A DNA stretch of 64,000 bases, from NCBI RefSeq assembly GCF_004683865.2, contig NZ_CP040764.1:124001-188000 (forward strand), written 5' to 3'. Below are positions 63,987 to 64,000 of this stretch, in pieces. The stretch is from Paracoccus liaowanqingii. Its GTDB lineage: Bacteria > Pseudomonadota > Alphaproteobacteria > Rhodobacterales > Rhodobacteraceae. Numbering within the stretch: the stretch's first letter is position 1; each line of letters begins with the position of its first letter. The notes beneath the pieces are model-generated. The model saw only the letters and a list, made by a program, of their open reading frames with translations, did not search any database and was not told the DNA's origin. Made by a program: the position numbers and the translations under genes.

Positions 63987-64000
63987 ATGATGGACGACCG
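63987..64000 (+). CDS. Start of a further gene, cut by the window edge
   Basis: ATG at 63987 (and ATG at 63990) is preceded by GGAGGA four bases upstream, on the same strand and 37 bases after glgX. Only the first codons (Met-Met-Asp-Asp) are visible, so the product cannot be named. From context another glycogen or trehalose gene is likely. Confidence 0.5.

Overview
The window is very GC-rich and densely coded. Gene content and protein style point to an alphaproteobacterium of the Rhodobacteraceae/Paracoccaceae, most likely Paracoccus or a close relative. The pointers are a TAXI-type TRAP transporter with DctB/DctD-like regulators, an EcfG-type general stress sigma factor, FATGY/FASGY receivers, a DUF1850 partner and a Tol-annotated small protein typical of that group. 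No tRNA, rRNA, CRISPR array, prophage or intact insertion sequence was found. The genus call is inference; no database search was run.

Layout. 1-4.9 kb: exopolysaccharide genes (sugar transferase cut by the window edge, two GT2 glycosyltransferases, divergent BY-kinase-like ATPase and Wzz-type co-polymerase). 5.1-13.0 kb: 2-hydroxyacid dehydrogenase, histidine kinase and DctD-like regulator, TAXI TRAP binding protein, fused TRAP permease, DUF1850 protein. 13.0-21.9 kb: amino-sugar catabolism (kinase, SIS deaminase/isomerase, NagA) divergent from a carbohydrate ABC transporter with a Gfo/Idh/MocA dehydrogenase. 22-24 kb: GAF-GGDEF protein and manganese catalase. 24-30.2 kb: NMT1/TauA-type ABC transporter, an HDAC-family amidohydrolase, a GlcD-like FAD dehydrogenase and an EamA exporter. 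30.2-31 kb: a slightly AT-richer gap with one doubtful gene.

31-46 kb is a general stress response island. It encodes an EcfG-like sigma factor, a probable NepR anti-sigma factor, a stand-alone protein resembling the sigma-like half of PhyR, a Crp/Fnr regulator, a GAF-PAS-PAS HWE kinase and two single-domain receivers. Interspersed are envelope and protective genes: DUF3618, holin-like and DUF1622 membrane proteins, an SDR, a PRC-barrel protein with a 9-residue repeat, a ferritin-like protein, an alcohol dehydrogenase, an SRPBCC protein and a DUF421 protein. By eye I find a strikingly uniform promoter, GGAAC-N16-GGTT, in front of eight transcription units (23.0, 33.1, 34.9, 36.2, 42.9, 43.6, 45.4 and 60.6 kb), plus three close variants (35.05, 41.7, 46.0 kb). 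It ties manganese catalase (23 kb) and glgC/glgX (60.6 kb) to the same regulon.

46-50 kb: an iron/phosphonate-type ABC transporter. 50-56 kb: a GntR(FCD) regulator with a palindromic operator, a Nramp-like transporter, 5-oxoprolinase genes pxpABC and a fused biotin carboxylase/biotin carrier. 56.6-64 kb: treZ, treY, glgC and glgX (trehalose from glycogen), then the first codons of another gene.

Several genes are interrupted by single-base indels, nearly all one extra base. Seven fall within 1.3 kb of pxpABC. Because the protein signal continues undamaged across each break, I read most of them as sequence errors rather than decay.
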